Shown here: positions 1 to 8,986 of the stretch, piece by piece
Layout of the letters: each line of letters starts with the position of its first letter
Numbering within the stretch: position 1 is the stretch's first letter
Source of the DNA: JAJNPS01 sp031378845
GTDB lineage: Bacteria > Pseudomonadota > Alphaproteobacteria > Rhodobacterales > Rhodobacteraceae
Assembly (NCBI GenBank): GCA_031378845.1
Contig: JANNES010000018.1
Coordinates: 190,719 to 254,718, forward strand
Length of the DNA: 64,000 nt
Direction of reading: 5' to 3'
The notes under the pieces: generated by a model
The model's input: the letters and a program-made list of their open reading frames with translations, nothing else
Told to the model about the DNA's origin: nothing
Databases searched by the model: none
Position numbers and translations under genes: made by a program

Positions 1-16
1 GGGGCAGGGGTTGTGA
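1..16 (+). CDS. nuoJ: NuoJ, last residues (partial)
   Basis: Reading from base 2, the first bases encode G-Q-G-L followed by TGA at 14-16, a typical ending for alphaproteobacterial complex I subunit NuoJ. The gene directly precedes nuoK, as expected in a nuo operon. Only four codons are visible, so the call rests mainly on position. Confidence 0.55.
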
Positions 17-17
17 T

Positions 18-35
18 GGCGGGGTGAACCCCGCC
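18..35 (+). other. Intercistronic hairpin between nuoJ and nuoK
   Basis: GGCGGGG-TGAA-CCCCGCC forms a perfect 7-bp stem with a tetraloop just after the nuoJ stop. No T-run follows, so it is more likely an mRNA-stability or processing hairpin inside the operon than a terminator. Confidence 0.5.
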
Positions 36-84
36 TGTTCCGGAAGAGAATAACAGGGCCAAAACGCCCATGAGGGACGAAACC

Positions 85-390
85 ATGGTAGGACTGGAAC
101 ATTACCTCAGCGTCGCGGCGGCTTTGTTCGTCATCGGCATCTTTGGCATCTTCCTCAACCGCAAGAACGTGATCGTCATCCTGATGTCGATCGAGCTCAT
201 GCTGCTCGCCGTCAACATCAACCTCGTGGCGTTTTCCAGCTTTTCGGGCGATCTGGTGGGGCAGGTCTTCACCATGTTCGTGCTGACCGTGGCGGCGGCG
301 GAGGCGGCGATTGGTCTGGCGATCCTCGTGGTTTTCTTTAGGAACCGCGGGACGATCGACGTCGAAGACGTCAACGTGATGAAGGGCTGA
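85..390 (+). CDS. nuoK: NADH-quinone oxidoreductase subunit K
   Basis: NuoK is a small membrane subunit of the proton-pumping arm of complex I in the cytoplasmic membrane. The product has 101 residues and three hydrophobic helices, with the conserved buried glutamates in the segments around IELMLLAVNINL and AAAEAAIGLAI. An in-frame ATG lies five codons upstream at 70, but GAGGGA at 72-77 sits 7 nt before the ATG at 85 and would be inside the longer reading, so 85 is the better start. That start also gives the usual family length and the MVGLEHYL N-terminus. Four bases separate its stop from nuoL. Confidence 0.95.
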   Translation: MVGLEHYLSVAAALFVIGIFGIFLNRKNVIVILMSIELMLLAVNINLVAFSSFSGDLVGQVFTMFVLTVAAAEAAIGLAILVVFFRNRGTIDVEDVNVMKG

Positions 391-394
391 ACCT

Positions 395-2647
395 ATGACC
401 ACGATCATCCTTTTTGCCCCCCTGATCGGGGCGCTGATCTGCGGGTTCGGCTGGCGGCTGATCGGTGAACGCGCAGGTCAGATCATTGCAACGGCGCTGC
501 TCTTTCTGGCCGCGATCCTGAGCTGGTACGTGTTCCTGACCCATGACGGGGTCAAAGAGCAGATCGTGCTGATGCGCTGGATCGAATCCGGCACGCTGGG
601 CGCGGAATGGGCGATCCGGCTGGACCGGCTGACCGCAATCATGCTGGTGGTGGTCAATACAGTGTCCGCGCTCGTGCATCTCTACAGTTTCGGCTATATG
701 GCGCATGACGAAAACTGGCATGAGGGTGAGCATTACAAGGCGCGGTTCTTTGCGTATCTGTCGTTCTTTACCTTTGCCATGCTGATGCTGGTGACCTCGG
801 ACAACCTTGTGCAGATGTTCTTTGGCTGGGAGGGCGTGGGGGTCGCCTCCTACCTGTTGATCGGGTTCTACTACCGCAAGCCAAGCGCCAACGCGGCTGC
901 GATCAAGGCGTTCGTGGTCAACCGGGTCGGCGACTTCGGCTTTGCCTTGGGGATCTTCGCGCTGTTCTTTTTGGTGGACTCGGTGCGCCTTGATGACGTC
1001 TTTGCCGCCGCCCCCGTGCTGGCAGAGACCAACCTGTCGTTCCTCTGGACCGACTGGAACGCCGCAAATCTGATTGGCGTGCTGCTTTTCATCGGTGCGA
1101 TGGGCAAGTCGGCGCAGCTGTTCCTGCATACCTGGCTGCCCGACGCGATGGAGGGGCCGACGCCTGTGTCCGCGCTGATCCATGCGGCCACCATGGTGAC
1201 GGCGGGGGTGTTTCTCGTCTGCCGGATGTCGCCCTTGTATGAATTCGCGCCCGACGCCAAGACGATGATCGTTGTGGTGGGCGCGATGACGGCGTTTTTT
1301 GCCGCCACCGTGGGTCTGGTGCAGAACGACATCAAACGCGTGATCGCCTACTCGACCTGTTCGCAGTTGGGCTACATGTTCGTGGCGGCGGGCTGCGGCG
1401 TTTACTCGGTGGCGATGTTCCACCTTTTCACCCATGCCTTCTTCAAGGCGATGCTGTTTCTTGGGGCCGGCTCGGTCATCACCGCCACGCACCACGAACA
1501 GGACATGCGCAACTATGGCGGCCTGCGCAAAAAAATACCGCTGACGTTCTGGGCAATGATGATCGGCACGCTGGCCATCACCGGGGTTGGCATTCCGCTG
1601 ACACATTACGGGTTCGCGGGGTTCCTGTCGAAGGATGCCGTGATTGAATCGGCTTATGTCGGCTCGTCGTTTGCCTTCCCGCTGTTGGTGCTTGCGGCGT
1701 GCTTTACCAGTTTCTACAGCTGGCGGCTGATGTTCATGACGTTCTTTGGCGAAAGCCGCGCCCCGGCGCATGGCCACCATGGCCACGGTCAGGGCGAACA
1801 TGCCCACGAACCCCACGAAAGCCCGATGACGATGCTGGTCCCCTTGGGTGTGCTGGCGCTGGGGGCCGCGTTTTCGGGCATGATCTGGTACAACGTCTTT
1901 TTCGGCGAGGTCGACAAGGTTCGCGCCTGGTTCGGGATGGAGCCGGAGGCCGCCCATGCCGAGGGAGAGGCAAATGGCGAGGCGGCCAAGGCCGAGAGCC
2001 ACGCCGATACCGCCGCAACAGAGGCGGCGCCAGCCGAAGGCGCAGTCGCCACGACTGAAGCAGATCCTGCCGAAAGCACAGTCGCCACGACCGCGGCGGC
2101 TCCTGCCGTCGAGGCCCCCGCAGCCGAAGATCACAGCGATGCAGCACCCGCCGATAGTGTCGTGGCGACTGGGGCGATCACGGTGACCGGCACCGCCCCG
2201 CAGGGCGCTATCTACATGGGTGACGACAACCGTGTGATCCATGAGGCGCATGAGGTGCCGACATGGGTCAAGGTCTCGCCCTTTGTCGCGATGCTGATCG
2301 GGTTCTTCACGGCCTGGATGTTCTATATCCGCGACCCCAGCCTTCCGGGCCGTCTGGCCGCACAGCAGCGCCCGCTCTACCTCTTCCTTCTCAACAAATG
2401 GTACTTTGACGAGATCTACGATTTCCTCATCGTCCGCCCCGTGCGCTGGCTTGGCAACATGCTGTGGAAGCGAGGCGATGGTGATGTGATCGACGGGTCG
2501 ATCAACGGCGTGGCACTTGGGATCATCCCCTTCTTTACCCGCCTCGCGGGTCGGGCCCAGTCGGGATATCTGTTTCACTACGCGTTCGCGATGGTGCTGG
2601 GGATCGTTGTCCTCGTCACCTGGATGACGCTTTTCGTCGCGCATTAA
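395..2647 (+). CDS. nuoL: NADH-quinone oxidoreductase subunit L
   Basis: NuoL is the distal antiporter-like, proton-pumping subunit of complex I, with a long lateral helix at its C-terminus. Conserved blocks are visible: the Glu-containing GWEGVGVASYLLIG, the HTWLPDAMEGPTPVSALIHAATMV segment, and the TM helix with conserved Lys and His. At 750 residues it is much longer than the roughly 610 of E. coli. The extra length is a His-rich loop (about residues 455-477) and an Ala/Glu/Thr-rich stretch (about 515-610) with an imperfect 12-residue repeat, both between the last antiporter helices and the lateral helix. GAAGGGC at the end of nuoK serves as ribosome binding site. Confidence 0.97.
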   Translation: MTTIILFAPLIGALICGFGWRLIGERAGQIIATALLFLAAILSWYVFLTHDGVKEQIVLMRWIESGTLGAEWAIRLDRLTAIMLVVVNTVSALVHLYSFGYMAHDENWHEGEHYKARFFAYLSFFTFAMLMLVTSDNLVQMFFGWEGVGVASYLLIGFYYRKPSANAAAIKAFVVNRVGDFGFALGIFALFFLVDSVRLDDVFAAAPVLAETNLSFLWTDWNAANLIGVLLFIGAMGKSAQLFLHTWLPDAMEGPTPVSALIHAATMVTAGVFLVCRMSPLYEFAPDAKTMIVVVGAMTAFFAATVGLVQNDIKRVIAYSTCSQLGYMFVAAGCGVYSVAMFHLFTHAFFKAMLFLGAGSVITATHHEQDMRNYGGLRKKIPLTFWAMMIGTLAITGVGIPLTHYGFAGFLSKDAVIESAYVGSSFAFPLLVLAACFTSFYSWRLMFMTFFGESRAPAHGHHGHGQGEHAHEPHESPMTMLVPLGVLALGAAFSGMIWYNVFFGEVDKVRAWFGMEPEAAHAEGEANGEAAKAESHADTAATEAAPAEGAVATTEADPAESTVATTAAAPAVEAPAAEDHSDAAPADSVVATGAITVTGTAPQGAIYMGDDNRVIHEAHEVPTWVKVSPFVAMLIGFFTAWMFYIRDPSLPGRLAAQQRPLYLFLLNKWYFDEIYDFLIVRPVRWLGNMLWKRGDGDVIDGSINGVALGIIPFFTRLAGRAQSGYLFHYAFAMVLGIVVLVTWMTLFVAH

Positions 2648-2662
2648 GGGCAGGCACGGATC

Positions 2663-4219
2663 ATGGGCAACCTTCTCTCGATGATCACCTTTCTGCCGCT
2701 TGTCGCGGCGGCGGTGCTGGCCTTGTTCCTGCGCGGGGATGATGCCGCGGCACGGCTGAACGCCAAGCGGCTGGCCTTGTTCGCCACGACGGCGACCTTC
2801 ATCATGTCGCTGTTCATTCTGGCAGAGTTTGACCCCGCCAATACCGGCTTTCAGCTGGTGGAAGAACGGACCTGGATCCTGGGCCTGGACTACCGCATGG
2901 GCGTGGACGGGATTTCCGTCCTGTTCGTCTTGCTGACCACGATCCTGATGCCCATCACGATCGCCTCCTGCTGGGAGGTGGAGACGCGTGTCAAGGAATA
3001 CATGATCGCCTTTCTGGTCCTGGAATCCTTGATGCTGGGCGTCTTCTGTGCGCTGGACCTTGTGTTGTTCTACCTCTTCTTCGAGGCAGGTCTCATCCCG
3101 ATGTTCCTGATCATCGGCATCTGGGGCGGCAAGGAACGGATCTACGCGGCGTTCAAGTTCTTTCTTTATACCTTCCTCGGCTCGGTCCTGATGCTGGTCG
3201 CGATGATCGCGATGTATCAAGCGGCGGGCACGACCTGCATCGGCGCCTGCCCCGAGGGGGTCACCTCGCTTTTGGACTTTGAATTCGCCAGTGAAACCTT
3301 CTCGGTTCTGGGGATCACGATCACCGGCGGCTTGCAGACGATGTTGTTCCTCGCCTTTTTCGCCAGCTTTGCTGTCAAGATGCCGATGTGGCCCGTGCAC
3401 ACGTGGTTGCCCGACGCCCACGTTCAGGCGCCGACGGCTGGCTCTGTCGTGCTGGCCGCGATCTTGCTGAAAATGGGTGGTTACGGGTTCTTGCGGTTCA
3501 GTCTGCCGATGTTTCCGGTGGGGTCGGACGTGATGGGGCCGCTGGTTCTGTGGATGAGCGCCATTGCCATCGTCTACACGTCGCTGGTCGCGTTGGCCCA
3601 GACCGACATGAAAAAGCTCATCGCCTATTCGTCGGTCGCCCATATGGGCTATGTGACGATGGGGATCTTTGCGGTGAACCAGCAGGGCGTCGACGGCGCG
3701 ATTTTCCAGATGCTGAGCCATGGCTTCATCTCGGGGGCGCTGTTTCTTCTGGTCGGGGTGATCTACGACCGCATGCACACCCGCGAGATCGAGGCTTACG
3801 GGGGGCTCGTGAATCGGATGCCCGCCTATGCGCTGGTCTTCATGTTCTTTACCATGGCCAATGTCGGGTTGCCGGGCACCAGCGGCTTTGTCGGGGAGTT
3901 CCTGACGCTGATGGGTATTTTCCAGGTCAATACCTGGGTTGCCGCGGTGGCAACTTTTGGCGTCATCCTGTCTGCGGCCTACGCGCTATGGCTGTATCGC
4001 CGCGTGGTGTTCGGCGCACTTGTGAAAGAGGCGCTCAAGTCAATTACCGACATGACCGGGCGCGAAAAGGCGATCTTTGCGCCCCTGATTGCGATGACGC
4101 TGATCCTTGGGGTGTACCCGTCGCTTGTGACCGACAAGATCGGCCCGTCTGTTGCGGCTTTGGTCGCAGATTACCACGCCGCCGTGCCCGATGCGGGCGA
4201 AGCCGTGGCCCTTCAGTAA
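2663..4219 (+). CDS. nuoM: NADH-quinone oxidoreductase subunit M
   Basis: NuoM is the second antiporter-like, proton-translocating membrane subunit of complex I. The 518-residue product is hydrophobic throughout. It carries the family signatures EAGLIPMFLIIGIWGG (with the functional Glu in the preceding segment), MPMWPVHTWLPDAHVQAPTAGSV and the KKLIAYSSVAHMGYV helix. It has the normal length and no insertion, unlike NuoL. It lies 15 nt after nuoL and a few bases before nuoN. Confidence 0.97.
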   Translation: MGNLLSMITFLPLVAAAVLALFLRGDDAAARLNAKRLALFATTATFIMSLFILAEFDPANTGFQLVEERTWILGLDYRMGVDGISVLFVLLTTILMPITIASCWEVETRVKEYMIAFLVLESLMLGVFCALDLVLFYLFFEAGLIPMFLIIGIWGGKERIYAAFKFFLYTFLGSVLMLVAMIAMYQAAGTTCIGACPEGVTSLLDFEFASETFSVLGITITGGLQTMLFLAFFASFAVKMPMWPVHTWLPDAHVQAPTAGSVVLAAILLKMGGYGFLRFSLPMFPVGSDVMGPLVLWMSAIAIVYTSLVALAQTDMKKLIAYSSVAHMGYVTMGIFAVNQQGVDGAIFQMLSHGFISGALFLLVGVIYDRMHTREIEAYGGLVNRMPAYALVFMFFTMANVGLPGTSGFVGEFLTLMGIFQVNTWVAAVATFGVILSAAYALWLYRRVVFGALVKEALKSITDMTGREKAIFAPLIAMTLILGVYPSLVTDKIGPSVAALVADYHAAVPDAGEAVALQ

Positions 4220-4230
4220 GGAAAATGACG

Positions 4231-5667
4231 ATGCCGTCCACCGATTTCTCCATCGTCCTGCCCGAAGTTGCGCTGGCAATCTATGCCATGGCGGCGCTGA
4301 TGTTCGGGGTCTACACGACCAAGGATGCGATGGCCGGACTGATCTTGCGGGTGACGGCGGGGCTGTTTGTGGTGCTGGCGTTCTGGATCGGCTTGAACGG
4401 GCAGGGGGCGCAGGTGGCCTTTGGCGGCATGTTCATCGACGACGCCTTTGCACGGTTCGCCAAGATTACCATTTTGCTGTCGGCGGCTGCGGTTCTGCTG
4501 GTGGGGCAGGATTACATGGCACGGCGGGATCTCTTGCGGTTTGAATATCCGATCCTCGTGGCTCTGTCGGTGCTTGGGATGATGATGATGGTGTCATCCG
4601 GCGACCTCATGTCACTTTACATGGGACTGGAGTTGCAGTCTCTGGCGCTCTATGTCGTCGCCTCTTTGCGACGCGACAGTGCCAAGTCGTCCGAGGCCGG
4701 ATTGAAGTATTTCGTGCTTGGCGCGCTGTCCTCCGGGCTGCTGCTGTACGGTGCGTCCTTGGTTTATGGCTATGCAGGCACCACGCTGTTTTCGGGCATC
4801 TTGTCGACATTGGACGAGGAGATCCCGCTGGGGTTGCTTTTGGGTCTGGTCTTCATGTTGGCGGGTCTGGCGTTCAAGGTTTCGGCCGCACCGTTCCACA
4901 TGTGGACGCCCGACGTGTATGAAGGCTCGCCCACGCCGGTCACGATGTTCTTTGCCACCGCACCAAAGGTCGCCGCAATGGCACTGATCGCGCGGCTGAC
5001 ACAGGATGCCTTCGGGGCGATCCCCAAGGATTGGGGCCAGGTGCTGGCTGCCCTGGCCGTCATTTCCATGTTCCTCGGCGCGGTGGCCGCAATCGGACAA
5101 AAGGACCTCAAACGCCTTATGGCCTATTCGTCGATCGCTCATATGGGATATGCGTTGATCGGGCTGGCTGCGGGGACGGTCGGCGGCGTGCAGGCGATGC
5201 TGGTCTATATGGCGATTTACGTGACGATGAATGTCGGCACCTTCGCCTTCATCCTGTCGATGGAGCGGGACGGCCGCCCGGTGACCGATATCGCCAGCCT
5301 CAACATGTTTTCCAAGACCGAGCCGATGAAGGCGCTGGCCCTGCTGGTCTTGTTGTTCAGCCTTGCAGGCGTGCCACCGATGGTTGGCTTTTTCGGGAAG
5401 TTCTATGTCTTGCAGGCGGCCGTTGACGCAGACTTGACCTGGCTTGCGATTGCCGGGGCGGTGGCATCGGTGATTGGAGCATTCTATTATCTGCGCATCG
5501 TCTACCTGATGTATTTCGGCGTCGAAGGTGATGGCGTCGAAAGCCGCATGGTCCCGGTGCAATGGGTGGCGCTGGTCGCTTGCGCGGTCATCATGCTGGC
5601 GGGGATCGTCAATCTTTTCGGGATCGAAGCAGTGGCCGCAACAGCCGCTGAAGCCCTTGTCGGCTAA
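4231..5667 (+). CDS. nuoN: NADH-quinone oxidoreductase subunit N
   Basis: NuoN is the third antiporter-like subunit of complex I. The product has about 478 residues and keeps the MGLELQSLALYVVASL helix, the KVSAAPFHMWTPDVYEGSPTPVT block and KRLMAYSSIAHMGYAL. Two in-frame ATGs lie close together at 4225 and 4231. AAGGA at 4218-4222 is only 2 nt from the first but 8 nt from the second, so the second is preferred. The 3' end overlaps the probable birA start by 11 nt. The reading frame remains open well upstream of the start, but that stretch is antiparallel shadow over nuoM. Confidence 0.95.
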   Translation: MPSTDFSIVLPEVALAIYAMAALMFGVYTTKDAMAGLILRVTAGLFVVLAFWIGLNGQGAQVAFGGMFIDDAFARFAKITILLSAAAVLLVGQDYMARRDLLRFEYPILVALSVLGMMMMVSSGDLMSLYMGLELQSLALYVVASLRRDSAKSSEAGLKYFVLGALSSGLLLYGASLVYGYAGTTLFSGILSTLDEEIPLGLLLGLVFMLAGLAFKVSAAPFHMWTPDVYEGSPTPVTMFFATAPKVAAMALIARLTQDAFGAIPKDWGQVLAALAVISMFLGAVAAIGQKDLKRLMAYSSIAHMGYALIGLAAGTVGGVQAMLVYMAIYVTMNVGTFAFILSMERDGRPVTDIASLNMFSKTEPMKALALLVLLFSLAGVPPMVGFFGKFYVLQAAVDADLTWLAIAGAVASVIGAFYYLRIVYLMYFGVEGDGVESRMVPVQWVALVACAVIMLAGIVNLFGIEAVAATAAEALVG

Positions 5668-6415
5668 GCCCGAATGGCCTGCTGGCCTTGGCCGCCATCT
5701 GCTGGCGTCGGTTGACAGCACTAATGCCCATGCGTTGCGTCTGGCGCCTGACCTGATCGGGCCGCACTGGTTCTTGGCGGCCGAACAAACAGCCGGTCGG
5801 GGCCGACGTGCGCGGGCGTGGGCGTCGCCGCGCGGCAACTTTCACGGCACGCTGGTGATGCGGCTGGCTGAACCGCCGGCTATCATCGCGTTGCGGTCGT
5901 TTGTTGCGGCTCTGGCGCTGCGCGAGGCGTTCATGGCGCTGACCCGTTTGCCGGATGTGTTTGCCCTGAAATGGCCAAATGATGTCTTGCTGAACGGTGC
6001 CAAGGTCGCTGGAATATTGCTGGAAAGCAGCGGGCAAAGAGACGGGACGTCCCATCTCGCGGTCGGCTTTGGTGTCAACCTGATTGCCAGCCCCGCCCCC
6101 GCTGATCTGGAACCCGGCGCGTTGCGCGCGGTCTCTTTGCTGCAAGAGACCGGTCTGCGGGTTGACCCAGCTGATCTGCTTGGCCACCTTGCCCCCGCGT
6201 TCGCGCGGTGGGAGGCGGCCTTGCGGACCAGCGGTTTTACACCCATTCGCGTCGAGTGGCTGAGCCATGCCGCGCGGCTCGGAAGCCCGATCCGGGCCCG
6301 GACCATGCGCGAGACGCATGAGGGGACCTTTGACACGATTGATCCGGCGGGCAATCTTGTCCTGACAACTGCCTCGGGGCGGATGGTCATCCCGGCGGCG
6401 GACGTGTTCTTTTGA
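5657..6415 (+). CDS. birA: Biotin--[acetyl-CoA-carboxylase] ligase
   Basis: This enzyme activates biotin to biotinyl-AMP and attaches it to the biotin carboxyl carrier protein of acetyl-CoA carboxylase. It is the short, catalytic-only form: there is no N-terminal DNA-binding domain, so it should not act as a repressor as E. coli BirA does. Key motifs are DSTN (20-23), the biotin/ATP loop GRGRRARAW (47-55), KWPND (105-109) and the KVAGILLE strand. The start is uncertain. No ATG lies in frame near homologous N-termini, and TTG at 5657 gives a 252-residue protein overlapping nuoN by 11 nt. A farther in-frame ATG at 5528 would add an unlikely basic extension. Confidence 0.9.
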   Translation: MSAKPEWPAGLGRHLLASVDSTNAHALRLAPDLIGPHWFLAAEQTAGRGRRARAWASPRGNFHGTLVMRLAEPPAIIALRSFVAALALREAFMALTRLPDVFALKWPNDVLLNGAKVAGILLESSGQRDGTSHLAVGFGVNLIASPAPADLEPGALRAVSLLQETGLRVDPADLLGHLAPAFARWEAALRTSGFTPIRVEWLSHAARLGSPIRARTMRETHEGTFDTIDPAGNLVLTTASGRMVIPAADVFF

Positions 6416-6427
6416 AAGGCGGCGCGG

Positions 6428-7201
6428 ATGCTTTTGGCGATCGACTGCGGCAACACCAACACTGTCTTTTCGATCTGGGACGGCACCCGGTTCCTGTCCA
6501 CCTGGCGCATCGCGACCGATCACAAGCGCACGGCGGACGAGTATTTCGTTTGGCTCTCGTCCCTGATGTTGTTGACAAAGACCGAGGCGCGCGTGACTTC
6601 GGCCATCATCTCATCGACTGTGCCGCGCGTCGTGTTCAACCTGCGGGTTCTGTGCAACCGCTATTTCGACTGCCGTCCCCTCGTCGTGGGCAAACCCGAC
6701 TGCCGCCTGCCGGTTGCCCCACGCGTCGATCAGGGCGCAACGGTGGGTCCGGATCGGCTGGTCAACACGGTGGCGGGTTTCGATCGGCACGGTGGTGACC
6801 TGATCATTGTGGATTTTGGCACCGCGACGACCTTTGACGTGGTGGACGACGATGGCGCCTATGTCGGCGGCGTCATCGCGCCAGGTGTCAACCTGAGCCT
6901 TGAGGCGCTGCATACGGCCGCCGCCGCCCTGCCGCATATCGACGTTGCCAAACCGCTGCGCGCCATCGGCACGAATACGGTAGCCTGCATGCAGTCGGGC
7001 GTGTATTGGGGCTATGTCGGGCTGATCGAAGGGATCGTGCGCGAGGTGCGCCGTGAACGCGAACGCCCGATGAAGGTGATTGCCACTGGTGGCCTTGCAT
7101 CGCTCTTTGCTCAAGGCACCGATCTTTTCAATTCGGTCGAGGATGACCTGACCATGCATGGTTTGGTGCTGATCGATGATTTCAACAAGGATGCAGCATG
7201 A
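6428..7201 (+). CDS. coaX: Type III pantothenate kinase
   Basis: CoaX phosphorylates pantothenate, the first step of coenzyme A synthesis, and is the K+-dependent, feedback-insensitive form. The 257-residue product shows the ASKHA-fold phosphate-1 motif DCGNTN (6-11), the GPDRLVN segment and the phosphate-2 motif DFGTATTFD. It follows birA by 12 nt and its stop overlaps the rnj start (ATGA). The nuo-birA-coaX-rnj order suggests co-transcription, at least by read-through. Confidence 0.95.
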   Translation: MLLAIDCGNTNTVFSIWDGTRFLSTWRIATDHKRTADEYFVWLSSLMLLTKTEARVTSAIISSTVPRVVFNLRVLCNRYFDCRPLVVGKPDCRLPVAPRVDQGATVGPDRLVNTVAGFDRHGGDLIIVDFGTATTFDVVDDDGAYVGGVIAPGVNLSLEALHTAAAALPHIDVAKPLRAIGTNTVACMQSGVYWGYVGLIEGIVREVRRERERPMKVIATGGLASLFAQGTDLFNSVEDDLTMHGLVLIDDFNKDAA

Positions 7202-8874
7202 CGTCGGAACGGCTTATCTACCTTCCCCTCGGCGGGGCCGGGGAAATCGGCATGAACGCCTATGTCTACGGCTATGGCCCCAAGGATCGCGAACGTCTGA
7301 TCCTGGTCGACATGGGGGTGACCTTTCCCGACATGGACAGCACGCCCGGCGTCGATCTGATCATGCCGGATATCTCGTGGCTGTTGGAGCGCGCCGACAG
7401 GCTGGAGGCGATTTTCATCACGCACGCGCATGAGGACCATATCGGCGCGTTGGCGCTTTTGTGGCCGCAACTGAAAAAGCCGGTCTATGCCCGCCGCTTT
7501 ACCGCCGAGATCGGGCGCCTCAAATGCGCTGAGGCCGGTTTGCCGCTTGATACGATCACGGTAGTCGAGTCGCGGCCCCAGACCATCGCCGCAGGTCCCT
7601 TTTCGGTGCAGTTCGTGCCGGTCAGCCATTCGATCCCTGAATCAGCCGCCCTTGTCATCGACTGTCCTGCGGGCCGCGTGGTCCATTCCGGTGATTTCAA
7701 GATCGACCAGAACCCCATTGTGGGTGAAGCCTGGGACGACGCGCGGTTCAGCGAGATCGCGGCGGAGCGTCCGATCAAGGCGCTGATGTGCGATTCAACC
7801 AACGTCTTTTCCCCCCTGCCCGGCCGGTCGGAAAGCACGCTCAAGGACAATATCGCGGAACTTGTGGCGTCTTCAGCCGGTATGGTGGTGGCCACGACCT
7901 TTGCATCGAACGTCGCAAGGGTGAAAACGCTGGCGGAGGCTGCCCGCAAGGCGGATCGGTCGGTTTGCCTTTTGGGCCGCGCGATGAAGCGTATGGTGTC
8001 GGTCGCGCAAGAAACCGGCGTGCTCAAGGATTTTCCGGCCACCATCACGCCTGAAGAGGCCCTGGAGGTCCCGCGCCGCAACCTGATGCTGCTGGTGACC
8101 GGAAGTCAGGGCGAACGGCGTGCTGCTTCTGCGCAGCTGGCGCGCGGAAAATATCTGGGGATCGAGATGAAGGCGGGCGACATGTTCCTCTTTTCATCCA
8201 AAACCATCCCCGGCAATGAACGCGACACGTTGAAGATCGTAAACGGCTTTTCCGAGATGGGCGTCGATGTGGTTGATGATACGGGGGGCAGGTATCATGT
8301 CTCGGGTCATGCCAACCGTCCTGATCTTGAACATGTGCACCGCCTTTTGTTACCGGATATGCTGATCCCGATGCATGGCGAACATCGTCACTTGCGCGAG
8401 CATGCGCGGCTTGCCAACGAGGCCGGGATCGCGGCCATCGTGGCCACCAACGGCATGATGATCGACCTGTCCGGTGAGATCCCTCAGGTGGTCGAGCGTA
8501 TCGACACCGGCCGCACCTATCTTGATGGTACCGTGCTGATCGGGGCGCGCGACGGCGTGGTTCGGGACCGCATCCGCATGGCGCTTGGCGGGCATGTGCT
8601 GGTCACGGTCATCGTCGACGACGGGATCGAGCCGATGGGCGAGCCTTGGGTCGAGCTGACCGGCCTGCCCGCCATGGGCAAGCGGGGCCAGAACCTGGCC
8701 GAAGCGATGGAGGCGGAGCTTGATCAATTCGTCAGCAGCGCTGGCAAAAAGCTGTTGTCGGACGATGCCAAGCTGGATGAAGCGCTGCGCCGGGTTGTCC
8801 GGCAGGTCGCGATGGAAGAGATCGGCAAAAAACCCGAAGTGACCGTCGTGATCAGCCGTCTGGTCGAAGGCTAA
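7198..8874 (+). CDS. rnj: Ribonuclease J
   Basis: RNase J is a metallo-beta-lactamase/beta-CASP enzyme with 5'-3' exonuclease and endonuclease activity on RNA, acting in rRNA maturation and mRNA decay. The 558-residue product has the zinc-binding HAHEDH motif (76-81), the PVSHSIPES and HSGDFKID strands of the MBL domain, and a beta-CASP domain ending in the HVSGHA and MHGEHRHL motifs. A C-terminal domain follows. It is the last gene of the plus-strand run and is followed by a strong inverted repeat before the convergent dehydrogenase gene. Confidence 0.95.
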   Translation: MTSERLIYLPLGGAGEIGMNAYVYGYGPKDRERLILVDMGVTFPDMDSTPGVDLIMPDISWLLERADRLEAIFITHAHEDHIGALALLWPQLKKPVYARRFTAEIGRLKCAEAGLPLDTITVVESRPQTIAAGPFSVQFVPVSHSIPESAALVIDCPAGRVVHSGDFKIDQNPIVGEAWDDARFSEIAAERPIKALMCDSTNVFSPLPGRSESTLKDNIAELVASSAGMVVATTFASNVARVKTLAEAARKADRSVCLLGRAMKRMVSVAQETGVLKDFPATITPEEALEVPRRNLMLLVTGSQGERRAASAQLARGKYLGIEMKAGDMFLFSSKTIPGNERDTLKIVNGFSEMGVDVVDDTGGRYHVSGHANRPDLEHVHRLLLPDMLIPMHGEHRHLREHARLANEAGIAAIVATNGMMIDLSGEIPQVVERIDTGRTYLDGTVLIGARDGVVRDRIRMALGGHVLVTVIVDDGIEPMGEPWVELTGLPAMGKRGQNLAEAMEAELDQFVSSAGKKLLSDDAKLDEALRRVVRQVAMEEIGKKPEVTVVISRLVEG

Positions 8875-8888
8875 TCAAGCAACACGGG

Positions 8889-8975
8889 TTGTCATCCCCG
8901 CGAAAGCGGGGACCCAGCCGTGCAAACTGCGCCATCGCCAGAAAGATCGGGTCCCCGCTTTCGCGGGGATGACAA
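8889..8975. repeat. 27-bp perfect inverted repeat, each arm itself palindromic
   Basis: The arms at 8889-8915 and 8949-8975 are exact reverse complements, separated by 33 nt. Each arm contains CCCCGC-GAAA-GCGGGG, so each can also fold alone into a 6-bp stem with a GAAA loop. It lies in the short space between convergent rnj and the dehydrogenase gene. It probably works as a bidirectional transcription end or mRNA-protecting element. This GTCATCCCCGCGAAAGCGGGG-type palindrome is a familiar interspersed repeat in proteobacteria. Confidence 0.8.
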
Positions 8976-8986
8976 TCCCAGGGGCG

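Noticed and set aside
371..3778. A 1,135-codon open frame antisense to nuoL and nuoM
   Set aside because: The product is Arg/His/Asp/Gln-rich with no domain and mirrors the codon bias of the complex I genes. It is a high-GC shadow frame.
3388..4224. Open frame continuous with nuoN extending upstream over nuoM
   Set aside because: The extension is Arg/Gly/Cys-rich, overlaps nuoM out of frame, and the nuoN start is fixed by AAGGA.
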